From Thermoanaerobacterium sp. CMT5567-10 (lineage in GTDB: Bacteria; Bacillota; Thermoanaerobacteria; Thermoanaerobacterales; Thermoanaerobacteraceae): a DNA stretch of 64,000 nt. Numbering within the stretch: the first letter of the stretch is position 1; each line of letters starts with the position of its first letter. The stretch covers positions 310,001-374,000 of the forward strand of contig NZ_CP130558.2 in assembly GCF_030534315.2 (NCBI RefSeq). Direction: 5' to 3'. A program made the translations under genes and the position numbers. Shown piece by piece: positions 28,490 to 37,563 of the stretch. The notes under the pieces are model-generated. The model saw nothing but the letters and a program-made list of their open reading frames with translations, ran no database searches and had not been told where the DNA came from.

Positions 28490-28756
28490 TTGGCAAACAT
28501 AAAGTCCGCTAAGAAAAGAATACTTGTAACAAAAAGAAGAACATTAGAAAATAAAATAGTAAAATCAAAAGTAAGAACGGCTATTTCTAAATTCGAAAAG
28601 AATTTAGCAGAAGGTAATATAGATAATACGAAAGCTGCATTAATTAATGCAATTAGAGAGCTTGACAAAGCTTACTCAAAAGGTACATTGCATAAAAATA
28701 CAGTTGCAAGAAAAAAATCAAGATTATATGCAAAGTTTAACGCATTAAATGCTTAA
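28490..28756 (+). CDS. rpsT: 30S ribosomal protein S20
   Basis: Primary 16S rRNA-binding protein of the 30S body. 88 aa when started at the TTG at 28490 (MANIKSAKKR, the family N-terminus), placed 8 nt after GAGGAGGTGA; the frame opens three codons earlier at a GTG that overlaps the ribosome site. The basic helical sequence and the C-terminal KNTVARKKSRL segment are typical. A monocistronic plus-strand gene between yvlD and holA with its own promoter and terminator. S20 autoregulation in other bacteria involves a non-ATG start, consistent with the TTG. Confidence 0.96.
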   Translation: MANIKSAKKRILVTKRRTLENKIVKSKVRTAISKFEKNLAEGNIDNTKAALINAIRELDKAYSKGTLHKNTVARKKSRLYAKFNALNA

Positions 28757-28780
28757 AAAAGCGTACGTTGTACGCTTTTT
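28756..28780. terminator. Bidirectional terminator between rpsT and holA
   Basis: 11-bp perfect stem AAAAAGCGTAC (28756-28766)/GTACGCTTTTT (28770-28780), loop GTT, T-runs on both strands. Confidence 0.88.
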
Positions 28781-29772
28781 TAATTGCATAATTTTCTTAT
28801 AAGCGATTCTAGAACGACATTGCCATCATAGCTTAATTTTAACTCTCTATCACATTTTAAACACAATTCATAAGCATCCATCAAATCATTTTCTTCAAAT
28901 CTTTTTGATTGCTCAATAATATCATTGATTGAAAAGTATGGAATCCCAAGTCTTGACTGTAATTCCTTTCTGTTAAGATTTTGCTTCACAAAATATTTAG
29001 CTTTAAGTAAGATTCGGAATTGCCTTCCAATCATTGCTAAAATACCTATAGGATTTTCAGCATTGGCAATCATCTTATTTAGAACATATATAGCTGTGCT
29101 TTCTTGTTTTAAACCAATAGCATTTACCAATCTAAACACACTTTCACTTATATTCGAAGATATCAAAAATTTCACATCATCTAGAAGTATCTCTTTATCA
29201 TTGCTGTATGACACAAACTTTTTTACTTCATTTAACAACCTGTACAAATCTACACCTATATTTTTGACAATGTATTCAGCCACAGGTTTCTTAATGACTT
29301 TGCCGTACTTTCTTACAAAAAACCCTACATAATTAACAGCTTCTTCATATTTCAAATGTTCAAAATTTACTATTGCACCTACTTTGCTTATTGTTTTAAA
29401 TAATTTTTTCCTCATATCAATTTTATCGCCAAATATAAATGCAATGCAATTATTTGTATCACCATTTTCTATATGTTTTATAATGTTATTTACGGTACTA
29501 TCATTTAACTTTTTAAAAAACTCATCATCCTTTATCAAAATAAGCCTATGATCAGACATAAACGGAAGCGTTTCAAGGCTGTCTATAACATTTTTGTCAT
29601 CTACATTCTCTATAATGGACAAATTCATGATGTCCGTACCATCAGTTAGCAATTTGTTCTTTAACTTTTTAACCGCTTCATCTATTAGAAACCTCTCTTC
29701 ACCGTAAAACACATAAGCAGGTAAAAATCTTTTATTAACAATTTCTAAAAATTCAGCATAATTCAAGTTCAT
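28780..29772 (-). CDS. holA: DNA polymerase III delta subunit
   Basis: Clamp-loader subunit that opens the beta clamp. 330 aa. N-terminal AAA+-like domain starting YVFYGEERFLIDEAVKKLK, LETLPFMSDHRLILI, and the FINFEHL-type segment (IVNFEHLKYEEA); C-terminal collar domain with AIYVLNKMIANAENPIGILA. No Walker A, as expected for delta. It overlaps the comEC stop by one base; the holA-next-to-rpsT and comEC arrangement is usual in Firmicutes. Confidence 0.94.
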   Translation of the reverse strand: MNLNYAEFLEIVNKRFLPAYVFYGEERFLIDEAVKKLKNKLLTDGTDIMNLSIIENVDDKNVIDSLETLPFMSDHRLILIKDDEFFKKLNDSTVNNIIKHIENGDTNNCIAFIFGDKIDMRKKLFKTISKVGAIVNFEHLKYEEAVNYVGFFVRKYGKVIKKPVAEYIVKNIGVDLYRLLNEVKKFVSYSNDKEILLDDVKFLISSNISESVFRLVNAIGLKQESTAIYVLNKMIANAENPIGILAMIGRQFRILLKAKYFVKQNLNRKELQSRLGIPYFSINDIIEQSKRFEENDLMDAYELCLKCDRELKLSYDGNVVLESLIRKLCN

Positions 29773-32054
29773 CAGTCCCCGACCATTTTTTTAATATGAA
29801 TATATGTACCATTTGTATCTACAATTACAGCGCCATCCTTGTCTGTTCTAAAAAGTTGTGATTTACTTTTTAAATATTTTACTACTTCACCATCTGGTTG
29901 TCCATAATTATTTTTTCCAACCATTATAACACTAATTTTAGGATTTACCTTATCAATAAAATTCCTTTGTGAAGACGTATTTGAGCCATGATGTGCAACT
30001 TTCAAAATATCTGACGATATATTATCATTTATCAATTCATTTTCAGCTTCTTTCTCTATATCGCCAGTAAATAAGATACTGACATTCTTATATACCATTT
30101 TAAAGACTAAGGCATTATTGTTTATTGGATTTTCATTAATAATATTAGAACTAGGACTCAAAACGTAATATCTTATTCCGTCAATAGTTATAGTATCACC
30201 TTTTGACAACTGAAAAATCGGTATCTTCTTCTTATTTGCTATATACACAAGTCTTTTGTAATTTTCATCTTCCTGTACTTGACGACCGATAAAAATCCTC
30301 TTTACATCTACATCATCTAAAATTGAAAGTATTCCTCCAATATGGTCCGAATCTGTGTGTGATATGAATATTGCATCTAATGATGTTGCATTCTCATACA
30401 GTAAATAAGGTAAAAGTATATCTTGGCCTACATCAAAAGAAGATCCATTGTATTCAGGCCTTCCACCACCATCTATCAATATATTTTCACCATCTGGAGT
30501 CCTTAAAAATGTACTATCGCCTTGTCCTACATCAAGAAAAGTTATTTCAAGATTTCTAGGTATTGATGAGCTAACAAGCAATATTGTCATTGATGTAACC
30601 AAAATTAGCGATGTGACTTTTAACTTATTTATTTTGCTTAAACTGCTTATCATTATCAACAAAACTGTATAATAAAATATTACCAAATAAAATGGCGGCA
30701 CAGATACATTTATCGAAGCATGCGGAATTTCTGCAAAAATTTTTGTGAGAAATAATATTAATTCGACTATAGGCGTATTAATCATATTTAAAATAACAGC
30801 CAAAGGCGAAAATATAAGTCCAATTAAAGCAGATAAAAATCCTAAAATGATCGTTATACTCACAATTGGAACAATTATAACATTAGGCAGAAGAGAAATA
30901 ATGGAAATGTTGTGAAACGAATATATTGTAATCGGTATTGTACCCAATTGCGCAGCAACAGTAACAGACACAACTTCTTTTAATTTTTCATTTTTTATTT
31001 TCAGTATATCCTTAACAGGCTTATACAAAAGCAATATAGACAATGTTGCTACAAATGATAACTGAAACCCTATATCAAAAAGCATCAATGGATTAAAAGA
31101 AAGTATAATCGCTGCAGCAAATGATACTGCATTGATTGGATTGTTATTCCTGCCTATTGATGATGCAATTAAAGCCATGGAAGCCATTATAACAGATCTT
31201 ACTGCAGATGGTGGAGAACCTGTAATCAATGTATAAATAATCAGCAAAGGAATTATAATAGGAGCAGAGTATCTCCTTATATGAAATATATTTAAAACAA
31301 ACATCATAAAAACAGTCAATAATCCAAAATTGAAACCCGATACTGCAATTATATGTGAAATACCTGTAATTCTAAAAGAATTGAGTATATCGTCTTCCAC
31401 ATTATATTCACCTAATATAACAGACGACACAAAATCAGCATCATTTTTTGGCATCGATGCGCTATAATTTTCAACTATCCGTTTCTTTATGTCCCTAAAA
31501 ATTCTTTCGTTGATACTGTCTGCATTTTTTTTAATAATCTTTACTGAATATCCATTTACACTCATCAATGCAGTTATACCATTTTTCTTTAAATACAATT
31601 TATAGTCAAATCCACCTGGATTTCTTTTACCTTGTGGTAATTGTATTATACCACGTAATTCAACCAAATCTCCATCTTTCGGAAATACTCCTCCATACTG
31701 TGTTATTAAGATTTTTTCTTTATTTTTGGGCTTTAATACATACTTTGAAAACCCATCTTTGACCACTACATCTGATACAATCCCATTAAAAGAAACTAAT
31801 TTGTTGTTAAGATTCTCGTACATGCCTTTGGAATGCAATGCGTTTGCACCAATAACCATACCAAAAATCGCGACTGCCAAAAGCAACAAAATTGTAGAAT
31901 CTTTTCTTTCTAGATATGTGTAAATACTTAAAATTAAACTCACACAAAGCATGATAAATAAAAAAACAATATTTATCTCTAGATATTTGCTTATAATAAT
32001 GCCAACAGATAAAAAAATAGCTACAAGTAAAAACGGCTTATCCATAATTATCAT
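29772..32054 (-). CDS. comEC: DNA uptake channel ComEC/Rec2
   Basis: Inner-membrane channel for transforming single-stranded DNA. 760 aa. N-terminal TM helices and DUF4131-like OB region (GKRNPGGFDYKLYL), a competence domain with many TM helices (~210-490, including SGFNFGLLTVF and TGSPPSAVRSVIMAS), and a C-terminal metallo-beta-lactamase domain (ITFLDVGQGDSTFL, AIFISHTDSDHIGG, LKVAHHGSNTSS). The ATG at 32054 overlaps the upstream MBL gene stop; an ATG three codons later is the alternative. Confidence 0.95.
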   Translation of the reverse strand: MIIMDKPFLLVAIFLSVGIIISKYLEINIVFLFIMLCVSLILSIYTYLERKDSTILLLLAVAIFGMVIGANALHSKGMYENLNNKLVSFNGIVSDVVVKDGFSKYVLKPKNKEKILITQYGGVFPKDGDLVELRGIIQLPQGKRNPGGFDYKLYLKKNGITALMSVNGYSVKIIKKNADSINERIFRDIKKRIVENYSASMPKNDADFVSSVILGEYNVEDDILNSFRITGISHIIAVSGFNFGLLTVFMMFVLNIFHIRRYSAPIIIPLLIIYTLITGSPPSAVRSVIMASMALIASSIGRNNNPINAVSFAAAIILSFNPLMLFDIGFQLSFVATLSILLLYKPVKDILKIKNEKLKEVVSVTVAAQLGTIPITIYSFHNISIISLLPNVIIVPIVSITIILGFLSALIGLIFSPLAVILNMINTPIVELILFLTKIFAEIPHASINVSVPPFYLVIFYYTVLLIMISSLSKINKLKVTSLILVTSMTILLVSSSIPRNLEITFLDVGQGDSTFLRTPDGENILIDGGGRPEYNGSSFDVGQDILLPYLLYENATSLDAIFISHTDSDHIGGILSILDDVDVKRIFIGRQVQEDENYKRLVYIANKKKIPIFQLSKGDTITIDGIRYYVLSPSSNIINENPINNNALVFKMVYKNVSILFTGDIEKEAENELINDNISSDILKVAHHGSNTSSQRNFIDKVNPKISVIMVGKNNYGQPDGEVVKYLKSKSQLFRTDKDGAVIVDTNGTYIHIKKMVGD

Positions 32055-32773
32055 ATGTAATATACATCAAAAGGTTTTGCTATATTTACATCATGTATCA
32101 CTTCAGATGCTTCTTTAACATAGTCTTCTACAGCATGTTGTGGCCAAAGATGCGTAATAATAAGTTTTTTACATAAAGCCTTTTTCGAAATTTCCGCTGC
32201 CTGCCTTGTCGTAAGATGCGGTCCCTTCTCACCATTTAATAAATTGCCATCGCATAAAAATAAATCAGAATTTTCAGCAAAGGAAACAATGTCATCACAG
32301 TATACCGTATCACTGCTAAATACAAAAGTCCTTTGACCATCATTAAACTTAACGGCAAAAGTACTAACAGGATGCTCAACTTTTTTAAATGATATATTCA
32401 AATTCCCAATATTTAGCTTTAAATCCTCATCTATATTTTTAATTTTAAAAACCCCATTAAAATTTAACTCTTCCAAAACATTAACAGGCTCACTAGGGCA
32501 GAACACATTTATAGGCTCTTTTATATAACCTTTTCTCATCATAATGTCTACAGCATACCTTAATACAAGCATGTCTGACATATGGTCCGAATGTAGATGT
32601 GTAAGTATTATGTACTTTAAATCCTGCAAATCATGAAATCGCTGATATCTGCTTATAACACCACTGCCACAATCAATAAGTACATTTAAATCATTATCCT
32701 CCAGTAAATAGCCTGAACATGCACCATCGACTCCAGGATACGGTCCATGAAAACCAAGAATTGTAAGTTTCAC
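32051..32773 (-). CDS. MBL-fold metallohydrolase (RNase Z-like)
   Basis: 240-aa metallo-beta-lactamase-fold hydrolase with LTHLHSDHMSDML (HxHxDH), a FSSDTVYCDDI Asp ligand and ITHLWPQH near the end. The N-terminus TILGFHGPYPGVDGACSGYL is typical of the YhfI-like group; substrate unknown. The GTG at 32773 is chosen because AGGAG lies 9 nt before it, whereas the ATG at 32782 abuts that site. Located between a HAD phosphatase (upstream) and comEC (4-nt overlap). Confidence 0.85.
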   Translation of the reverse strand: MKLTILGFHGPYPGVDGACSGYLLEDNDLNVLIDCGSGVISRYQRFHDLQDLKYIILTHLHSDHMSDMLVLRYAVDIMMRKGYIKEPINVFCPSEPVNVLEELNFNGVFKIKNIDEDLKLNIGNLNISFKKVEHPVSTFAVKFNDGQRTFVFSSDTVYCDDIVSFAENSDLFLCDGNLLNGEKGPHLTTRQAAEISKKALCKKLIITHLWPQHAVEDYVKEASEVIHDVNIAKPFDVYYI

Positions 32774-32785
32774 ACAAATCATCTC

Positions 32786-33502
32786 CTATCTAATAACAGG
32801 TAATCTCTTAATATACTCGTACATATCTCTGTAATTCCCTCGATCTATAGTTGAAATATCTTTTGATGACCTATTTATCATGAATTCATCTACTAGAAAT
32901 GTCTTAAATCCGATGCTGGAAGACACTATATCTTCATCAACATCATTTCCTATCATGATACAATTCTGTGGATTTTTATTAAGTTTATAAACAATCTCTT
33001 TGTAATATTCAATATAAGGCTTGCAATAGTGCATTATCTCATAAGATGTTATAAAACTAAAATATGTATGGTCAAGACCGGCCCATCTCAATCTTTCTTT
33101 TATTGCTGTATCTGGGAAAATTGGGTTTGTAGCAAGTACAATATCATAGCCCTTTTTCTTCAGCAATTCTACCGACATCTTTACATACTCATTTTTACAA
33201 ACATCTAATCCCAAATTTTTATAGTCATTTTCATAAAAATCATTAAAAATTTTCATCAATTTTTCCTTTGGATATTTTACTATTTTTAAAAATGAATCAA
33301 AAAATGCTTCTTCGTTTGTCTTCTCAGGATCTAAATTGTTTATCATATCCATGCTGGCAGTAAAAAGAGCTTTTTGAAAAAATAACGGCTCAAAATGAGC
33401 AGATATTTTTTTCGATATAGCTTTAAAATAATCCATGATCATTTTATCAGTATCTACAGGCAATAGAGTACCATCTAAATCAAACATCACTGTGTCTATC
33501 AT
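32786..33502 (-). CDS. HAD-superfamily hydrolase
   Basis: Cytosolic phosphatase-type HAD protein, 238 aa. Motif I MFDLDGTLLP (nucleophile Asp), motif II VLATNP, and a late motif IGNDVDEDIVSS coordinating Mg2+. A helical cap lies between motifs I and II (C1 type). Substrate not predictable. It precedes the MBL gene by a few bases, so the two may share a transcript. A YjjG-like nucleotidase is one possibility, without specific support. Confidence 0.82.
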   Translation of the reverse strand: MIDTVMFDLDGTLLPVDTDKMIMDYFKAISKKISAHFEPLFFQKALFTASMDMINNLDPEKTNEEAFFDSFLKIVKYPKEKLMKIFNDFYENDYKNLGLDVCKNEYVKMSVELLKKKGYDIVLATNPIFPDTAIKERLRWAGLDHTYFSFITSYEIMHYCKPYIEYYKEIVYKLNKNPQNCIMIGNDVDEDIVSSSIGFKTFLVDEFMINRSSKDISTIDRGNYRDMYEYIKRLPVIR

Positions 33503-33554
33503 TTATACCACCCCTGGGCCATCCTTATATAAAATAATACATTTTTGTAAAGAA

Positions 33555-33582
33555 AAAAGCAAGTTATCATTAACCTTGCTTT
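33555..33582 (-). terminator. Terminator of the ECF S-component gene
   Basis: Stem AAAGCAAG/CTTGCTTT (arms 33556-33563 and 33575-33582) with the ECF stop codon in the loop, followed on the minus strand by a T-run. Confidence 0.75.
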
Positions 33583-34088
33583 AAGTCTTTAAAATATTTT
33601 ATTCTCGATAATGATTCAACAAGAATGGAGCCGATAATTACGCTGCCTATACCTTGAATAACATTTCCTGGTACATCAGCTAAAGCTGCTTTAAAACCAT
33701 ACATAACGGCGCCACCGATGTAATAGCCGACTACCATCCATATCGCTGCTAAAATAAAAGCTGCAATTCGGATAAAATATTTCGTACTCTTCCTCCTTAG
33801 TAAAAGTGCAACTATAAGTCCTTCTAGCCCTTTTATGACAAAAGTCCACGGCGCCCATACAGCATATCCAGACAAAAGATCAGCTAATGCCGAACCAACG
33901 CCGCCGGAAATGAATCCACCAAAAGGTCCTAATATTGAAGCTGATAAGAATATAAATGAATCTCCAATATTTATATATCCTTTTGTATAAGGTGTAGGAA
34001 TCTGTATAACCATAGTACCTACAGTAATAAGTGCAGTCATTAAAGCTATATAGACGAGTCGTTTAAAGTCTTTTTCTCTCACATGCAT
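33570..34088 (-). CDS. ECF transporter S component (PF07155-like)
   Basis: Substrate-binding membrane subunit of an energy-coupling-factor vitamin transporter; it would need the shared EcfAA'T module encoded elsewhere. 172 aa from the ATG at 34088 (GGGAGG 5 nt upstream). Five to six TM helices; signature YINIGDSFIFLSASILGPFG and SGGVGSALADLLSGYAVWAP. No vitamin riboswitch is visible upstream, so the substrate cannot be assigned. It has its own promoter and terminator and is monocistronic. Confidence 0.85.
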   Translation of the reverse strand: MHVREKDFKRLVYIALMTALITVGTMVIQIPTPYTKGYINIGDSFIFLSASILGPFGGFISGGVGSALADLLSGYAVWAPWTFVIKGLEGLIVALLLRRKSTKYFIRIAAFILAAIWMVVGYYIGGAVMYGFKAALADVPGNVIQGIGSVIIGSILVESLSRIKYFKDLKQG

Positions 34089-34111
34089 ACCTCCCATTTT
34101 TAATTAAAATT

Positions 34112-34139
34112 ATTATACCATACAATTGTTATAATTCAA
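34112..34139 (-). promoter_or_regulatory. ECF S-component promoter
   Basis: Minus strand TTGAAT (34139-34134), 16-bp spacer, TATAAT (34117-34112). Confidence 0.7.
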
Positions 34140-34192
34140 TAAATACAATATACAAACAATCAATATTTTTGCTCATAATGAAAATGAAACTT

Positions 34193-34221
34193 TTGACATT
34201 TAGGATATTTTATACTATAAT
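34193..34221 (+). promoter_or_regulatory. Consensus sigma-A promoter of a short-peptide gene
   Basis: Perfect TTGACA (34193-34198), 17-bp spacer, perfect TATAAT (34216-34221). It drives the short ORF at 34262. Confidence 0.85.
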
Positions 34222-34261
34222 CATAAAGTACGGTTTCCGAATTATTTGGGAGGCTGATTAA

Positions 34262-34419
34262 ATGGATACAGAAATAAAATCATTAGAATATCTGTTGCGT
34301 GAAATCAACCATAAGATGAATCTCGTAACTAAATTGGTTTTGATTGGTTAATACTGATATTAGCAACAGTAATAATACAAGTTATCTCTGCTATTTTATA
34401 TCCACATATTGTAACGTAA
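34262..34419 (+). pseudogene. Short membrane-peptide gene, probably frameshifted
   Basis: GGGAGG lies 8 nt before the ATG at 34262. The frame gives a 29-aa peptide (MDTEIKSLEYLLREINHKMN, then LVTKLVLIG) ending at 34351. A second frame continues directly as a hydrophobic helix, WLILILATVIIQVISAILYP, to a stop at 34419. Joined, they make a ~52-aa protein with an amphipathic N-terminus and one TM helix, so a one-base shift around 34343-34348 is likely. Alternatively the 29-aa peptide is itself the product. Family not recognised. It lies between a consensus promoter and a strong hairpin. Confidence 0.55.
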
Positions 34420-34508
34420 AAACCACCTTATTAACTGATATGCTCATATAGTAGGCAGCAAAAACATAACTGCTTGCTGATATGTGGCATATCACATAAG
34501 GTGGTTTT
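34419..34508. terminator. 90-nt nested hairpin, likely bidirectional terminator
   Basis: Four nested perfect helices: 34419-34431/34496-34508 (13 bp), 34437-34443/34487-34493 (7 bp), 34445-34449/34480-34484 (5 bp) and 34456-34461/34474-34479 (6 bp). The outer arms give AAAACC.../...GGTTTT ends usable as terminators in both directions, between the short-peptide gene and the ATPase 3' end. It is far longer than an ordinary terminator. Confidence 0.75.
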
Positions 34509-34514
34509 AATATT

Positions 34515-37124
34515 TTATTTTGATTTGAAGAATAAAGCTTTTACTATCTCCATAATTATAATAGGCAAAAGCGATAATAAAATTATAATATCCCAATCGT
34601 ATATGTTTATATTTTTTATGCCAAATATAGCATTAAGCGGAGTCAATATAACCACAAGTTGAAGAAATATTGAAACAGCTAAAGCCAATACCATATATTT
34701 ATTTTTAAATAGGCCAATTTTAAATATTGACTTGTTGGATCTTACATTCAATGCTTGAGAAAGCTGCGAAAAAGTTAAAACAGCAAATGCCATCGTTCTT
34801 GCGTTAGTAATATTTTCTCTTAACCCAAATAAAAATGCTATAAATGACACTAATCCTATCATTATACCTTCAACAGGTATTCTAAGCATAAGTCCATCAG
34901 CAAAGATGTTTTCATTTTTTGGCCTTGGTTTTTTGGTCATGATGTCTTTATCAGCTGGCTCAACACCTAACGCTAACGCTGGTAGACTATCTGTCACAAG
35001 ATTTACCCATAAGATATGAATTGGTTTAAGCGGCATTGGCATACCTGCTAATGTAGCAATTAAAAGAACAAGTATTTCGCCTATATTGCATGATAAAAGG
35101 TAATGAATAGACTTTTTTATATTTTCATATATAGTCCTACCTTCTTCTATCGCAGCAACTATTGTCGCAAAATTATCGTCAGTTAATACCATATCTGCGG
35201 AATCTTTTGCTACATCAGTACCTGTTATTCCCATTGCAGCACCTATGTCTGCCTGTTTTAATGCTGGTGCATCATTTACACCATCACCAGTCATGGCTAC
35301 AACTGCATTATTCCTCTGCCACGCTTTAACAATCCTCATCTTATGTTCTGGTGAAACTCTGGCATATACAGATATATCTTTTACTTTTTTATACAACTCA
35401 TCATCAGTCATCGCTTCTAATTCTCGGCCTGTTACAGCCATATCACCCTTATTTAAAATCCCCAATTCTTTTGCAATAGCCGTAGCTGTAATTTTGTGGT
35501 CACCTGTTATCATAACAGGCTTAATTCCTGCCATCTTGCAGATATCAACAGATTTTTTGACTTCTTCTCTAGGTGGATCTATCATACCTAGCAACCCAAT
35601 AAATATCAAATCCTTCTCCACATCATCACTGCTTAGCTTTTCTGGAATATTATCAGTATTTTTATAAGATATTGCCAAAACCCTTAATGCATTATTTCCC
35701 ATCTTCTCATTTTCTAGTTTGATTTCTGATTTATCATCATCAGTCAAATTTTCTATCTTCCCATCTTTTAATATGTATTTACACCTTTCTATAACACTGT
35801 CAAAGGCGCCTTTTGTTATGACTTTGTAATTATTGTCATGGGCTTTATGAATCGTCGTCATCATCTTTCTGTCGGAATCAAAAGGGATTTCTGCTACTCT
35901 AGGATATTTATTTTCCAAATCCGATTTTTTATAAAGATTCTTTTCAAAAACAGATACTATCGCAACTTCTGTCGGATCTCCAAAACTTTTACCTTTATCA
36001 TCTATAAACGCATCAGTACAAAGAGTTGAACATTCTAGTAAAAAATCAGCTTTATTGTCATATTGATCATCTAAATCTAACTCTTTAAAATCAGTATAAA
36101 CCTTGACAACAGTCATTTTATTTTGTGTCAAAGTACCTGTTTTATCAGAGCATATGACATTGGCACTTCCTAATGTCTCTACTGCAGGAAGTTTTCTTAT
36201 TATAGCGTTTCTCTTAATCATCTTTTGAACGCCTAAAGCTAAAGTAATTGTCACTATGGCAGGCAATCCTTCAGGAATAGCAGCAACAGCAAGACTTACT
36301 GATGTCATGAACATATCAAATACAGGCCTTTTTTCCATTACTCCTATTATAAATATAATCGCACATATAATAAGAGCTCCTGTACCAAGATATTTACCTA
36401 ACTGCTCTAATTTAATCTGAAGTGGTGTCTTTACTTTATCATCATTGTCCAACATTTTTGCAATTTTACCCATCTCAGTATCCATGCCGGTCTCTGTTAC
36501 TACAAATAGTCCTCTACCATAGGTTACAATTGTTCCCATATAAACCATATTAATTCTATCGCCGACATTCAAATTTTTATCTGACAATTTACCTGCTATT
36601 TTTTCTGATGCAATTGATTCACCCGTGAGAGCAGATTCATCAACTTTCAAATTTGCAGATTCTATAATTCTGCCATCTGCCGGAACAAAATTTCCAGCTT
36701 CTAAAAATACTATATCACCAGGAACAAGATACCGTGATTCTATCTCTATAACTTTTCCATCTCTTAATACTCGCGATACCGGTGCAGACAATTTTTTAAG
36801 AGATTCAAGAGATTTTTCGGCATTATTTTCTTGTATCATTCCTAAGAAGGCATTTAACAAAATGATAAACAAAATTATTACTGCATCTGTAATCTCGCCT
36901 AGAAAAAACGAAACTATAGAAGCAATTATTAAAATAATTACCATATAATCTTTAAATTGATCCAATAACATTGAAAGGGCGGTTCTTTTCTTTTTTTCAC
37001 TTAAATTGTTTGGACCGTATTTTTCTAGTCTCTTTTTGGCTTCTTCTGACGAAAGCCCTTTCTTTACATCTGTCTTCAAATTGCTTGAAACTTCATCAAT
37101 ATCAAGAATCCAATTTTCCTTCAT
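34515..37124 (-). CDS. P-type cation-transporting ATPase (Ca2+/Mn2+ type)
   Basis: Membrane pump exporting divalent cations with ATP. The ATG at 37124 has TAGGAGGAATACG upstream; the frame extends to 37205 through the riboswitch terminator, so the earlier start is rejected. 869 aa. Cation ATPase N domain, actuator TGES (DESALTGES), TM4 AAIPEGLPAIVT, phosphorylation ICSDKTGTLTQNKM, hinge MTGDGVNDAPALKQADIG, and a six-helix C-terminal cation domain. Family IIA (SERCA/PMR1-like). The Mn2+ riboswitch upstream makes Mn2+ efflux the likely role (inference). Confidence 0.93.
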   Translation of the reverse strand: MKENWILDIDEVSSNLKTDVKKGLSSEEAKKRLEKYGPNNLSEKKKRTALSMLLDQFKDYMVIILIIASIVSFFLGEITDAVIILFIILLNAFLGMIQENNAEKSLESLKKLSAPVSRVLRDGKVIEIESRYLVPGDIVFLEAGNFVPADGRIIESANLKVDESALTGESIASEKIAGKLSDKNLNVGDRINMVYMGTIVTYGRGLFVVTETGMDTEMGKIAKMLDNDDKVKTPLQIKLEQLGKYLGTGALIICAIIFIIGVMEKRPVFDMFMTSVSLAVAAIPEGLPAIVTITLALGVQKMIKRNAIIRKLPAVETLGSANVICSDKTGTLTQNKMTVVKVYTDFKELDLDDQYDNKADFLLECSTLCTDAFIDDKGKSFGDPTEVAIVSVFEKNLYKKSDLENKYPRVAEIPFDSDRKMMTTIHKAHDNNYKVITKGAFDSVIERCKYILKDGKIENLTDDDKSEIKLENEKMGNNALRVLAISYKNTDNIPEKLSSDDVEKDLIFIGLLGMIDPPREEVKKSVDICKMAGIKPVMITGDHKITATAIAKELGILNKGDMAVTGRELEAMTDDELYKKVKDISVYARVSPEHKMRIVKAWQRNNAVVAMTGDGVNDAPALKQADIGAAMGITGTDVAKDSADMVLTDDNFATIVAAIEEGRTIYENIKKSIHYLLSCNIGEILVLLIATLAGMPMPLKPIHILWVNLVTDSLPALALGVEPADKDIMTKKPRPKNENIFADGLMLRIPVEGIMIGLVSFIAFLFGLRENITNARTMAFAVLTFSQLSQALNVRSNKSIFKIGLFKNKYMVLALAVSIFLQLVVILTPLNAIFGIKNINIYDWDIIILLSLLPIIIMEIVKALFFKSK

Positions 37125-37153
37125 CGTATTCCTCCTAATTTTTGTATAATATA

Positions 37154-37272
37154 AATAAAGACCTTTATTTTGTATTATTCCCCAAAATAAAGGTCTCACT
37201 CGCAAATTTGCTTAACCAGCCGGGTGTTTTCACCGTATTGACGACTGATTAACGAAGAGTTACTCCCCTTTA
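37154..37272 (-). ncRNA. yybP-ykoY (Mn2+) riboswitch with terminator
   Basis: Upstream of the ATPase the minus strand reads AAAGGGGAGTAACTC (from 37272), then CGTCAATACGG, ACCCGGCTGG and GCGAGTGAGACCTTT, the conserved loops of the yybP-ykoY aptamer. A 13-bp hairpin (37159-37171 with 37184-37196) overlaps the closing AGACCTTT strand and is followed by U-rich sequence. Mn2+ binding would thus compete with termination and switch the gene on. Confidence 0.92.
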
Positions 37273-37290
37273 GATATAATTATAACATAT

Positions 37291-37485
37291 TTATTGCACA
37301 ATATCACCATTTGATAAATGTTTTTTGGCTTTAGTCGTCACATATAATACGATTAAATCATCCAGTTTTCGACTCAAATCAAGCACTATATCATATTTTA
37401 CTTCTTCCTGCTTTATTAAGTCATCAAGTTCATCTCGTAAATTGCTTATCTGTTCTTCTAATATAGATATTTTATTGTACATCAT
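37291..37485 (-). CDS. Spo0E-like aspartyl-phosphate phosphatase
   Basis: Small protein of the Spo0E family, which removes phosphate from Spo0A~P and delays sporulation. 64-65 aa from the tandem ATGs at 37485/37482 (GGGGA upstream). Two-helix hairpin with ISNLRDELDDLIKQEEV and the signature LDLSRKLDDLIVLYV (SQELD-like, here SRKLD). A single gene upstream of the Mn riboswitch on the same strand; no terminator is visible between, so some read-through into the leader is possible. Confidence 0.8.
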   Translation of the reverse strand: MMYNKISILEEQISNLRDELDDLIKQEEVKYDIVLDLSRKLDDLIVLYVTTKAKKHLSNGDIVQ

Positions 37486-37563
37486 TAGTTCCCCTTTTCT
37501 AAAAATCGCATATACAATTTTATCATTAGGAACCAAAAAATTCAATAGGATAAAGCAGAAATT

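Noticed and set aside
34089-34192. Vitamin riboswitch upstream of the ECF S component
   Set aside because: Only ~100 nt with a plain promoter; no TPP, FMN, cobalamin or other conserved core seen.
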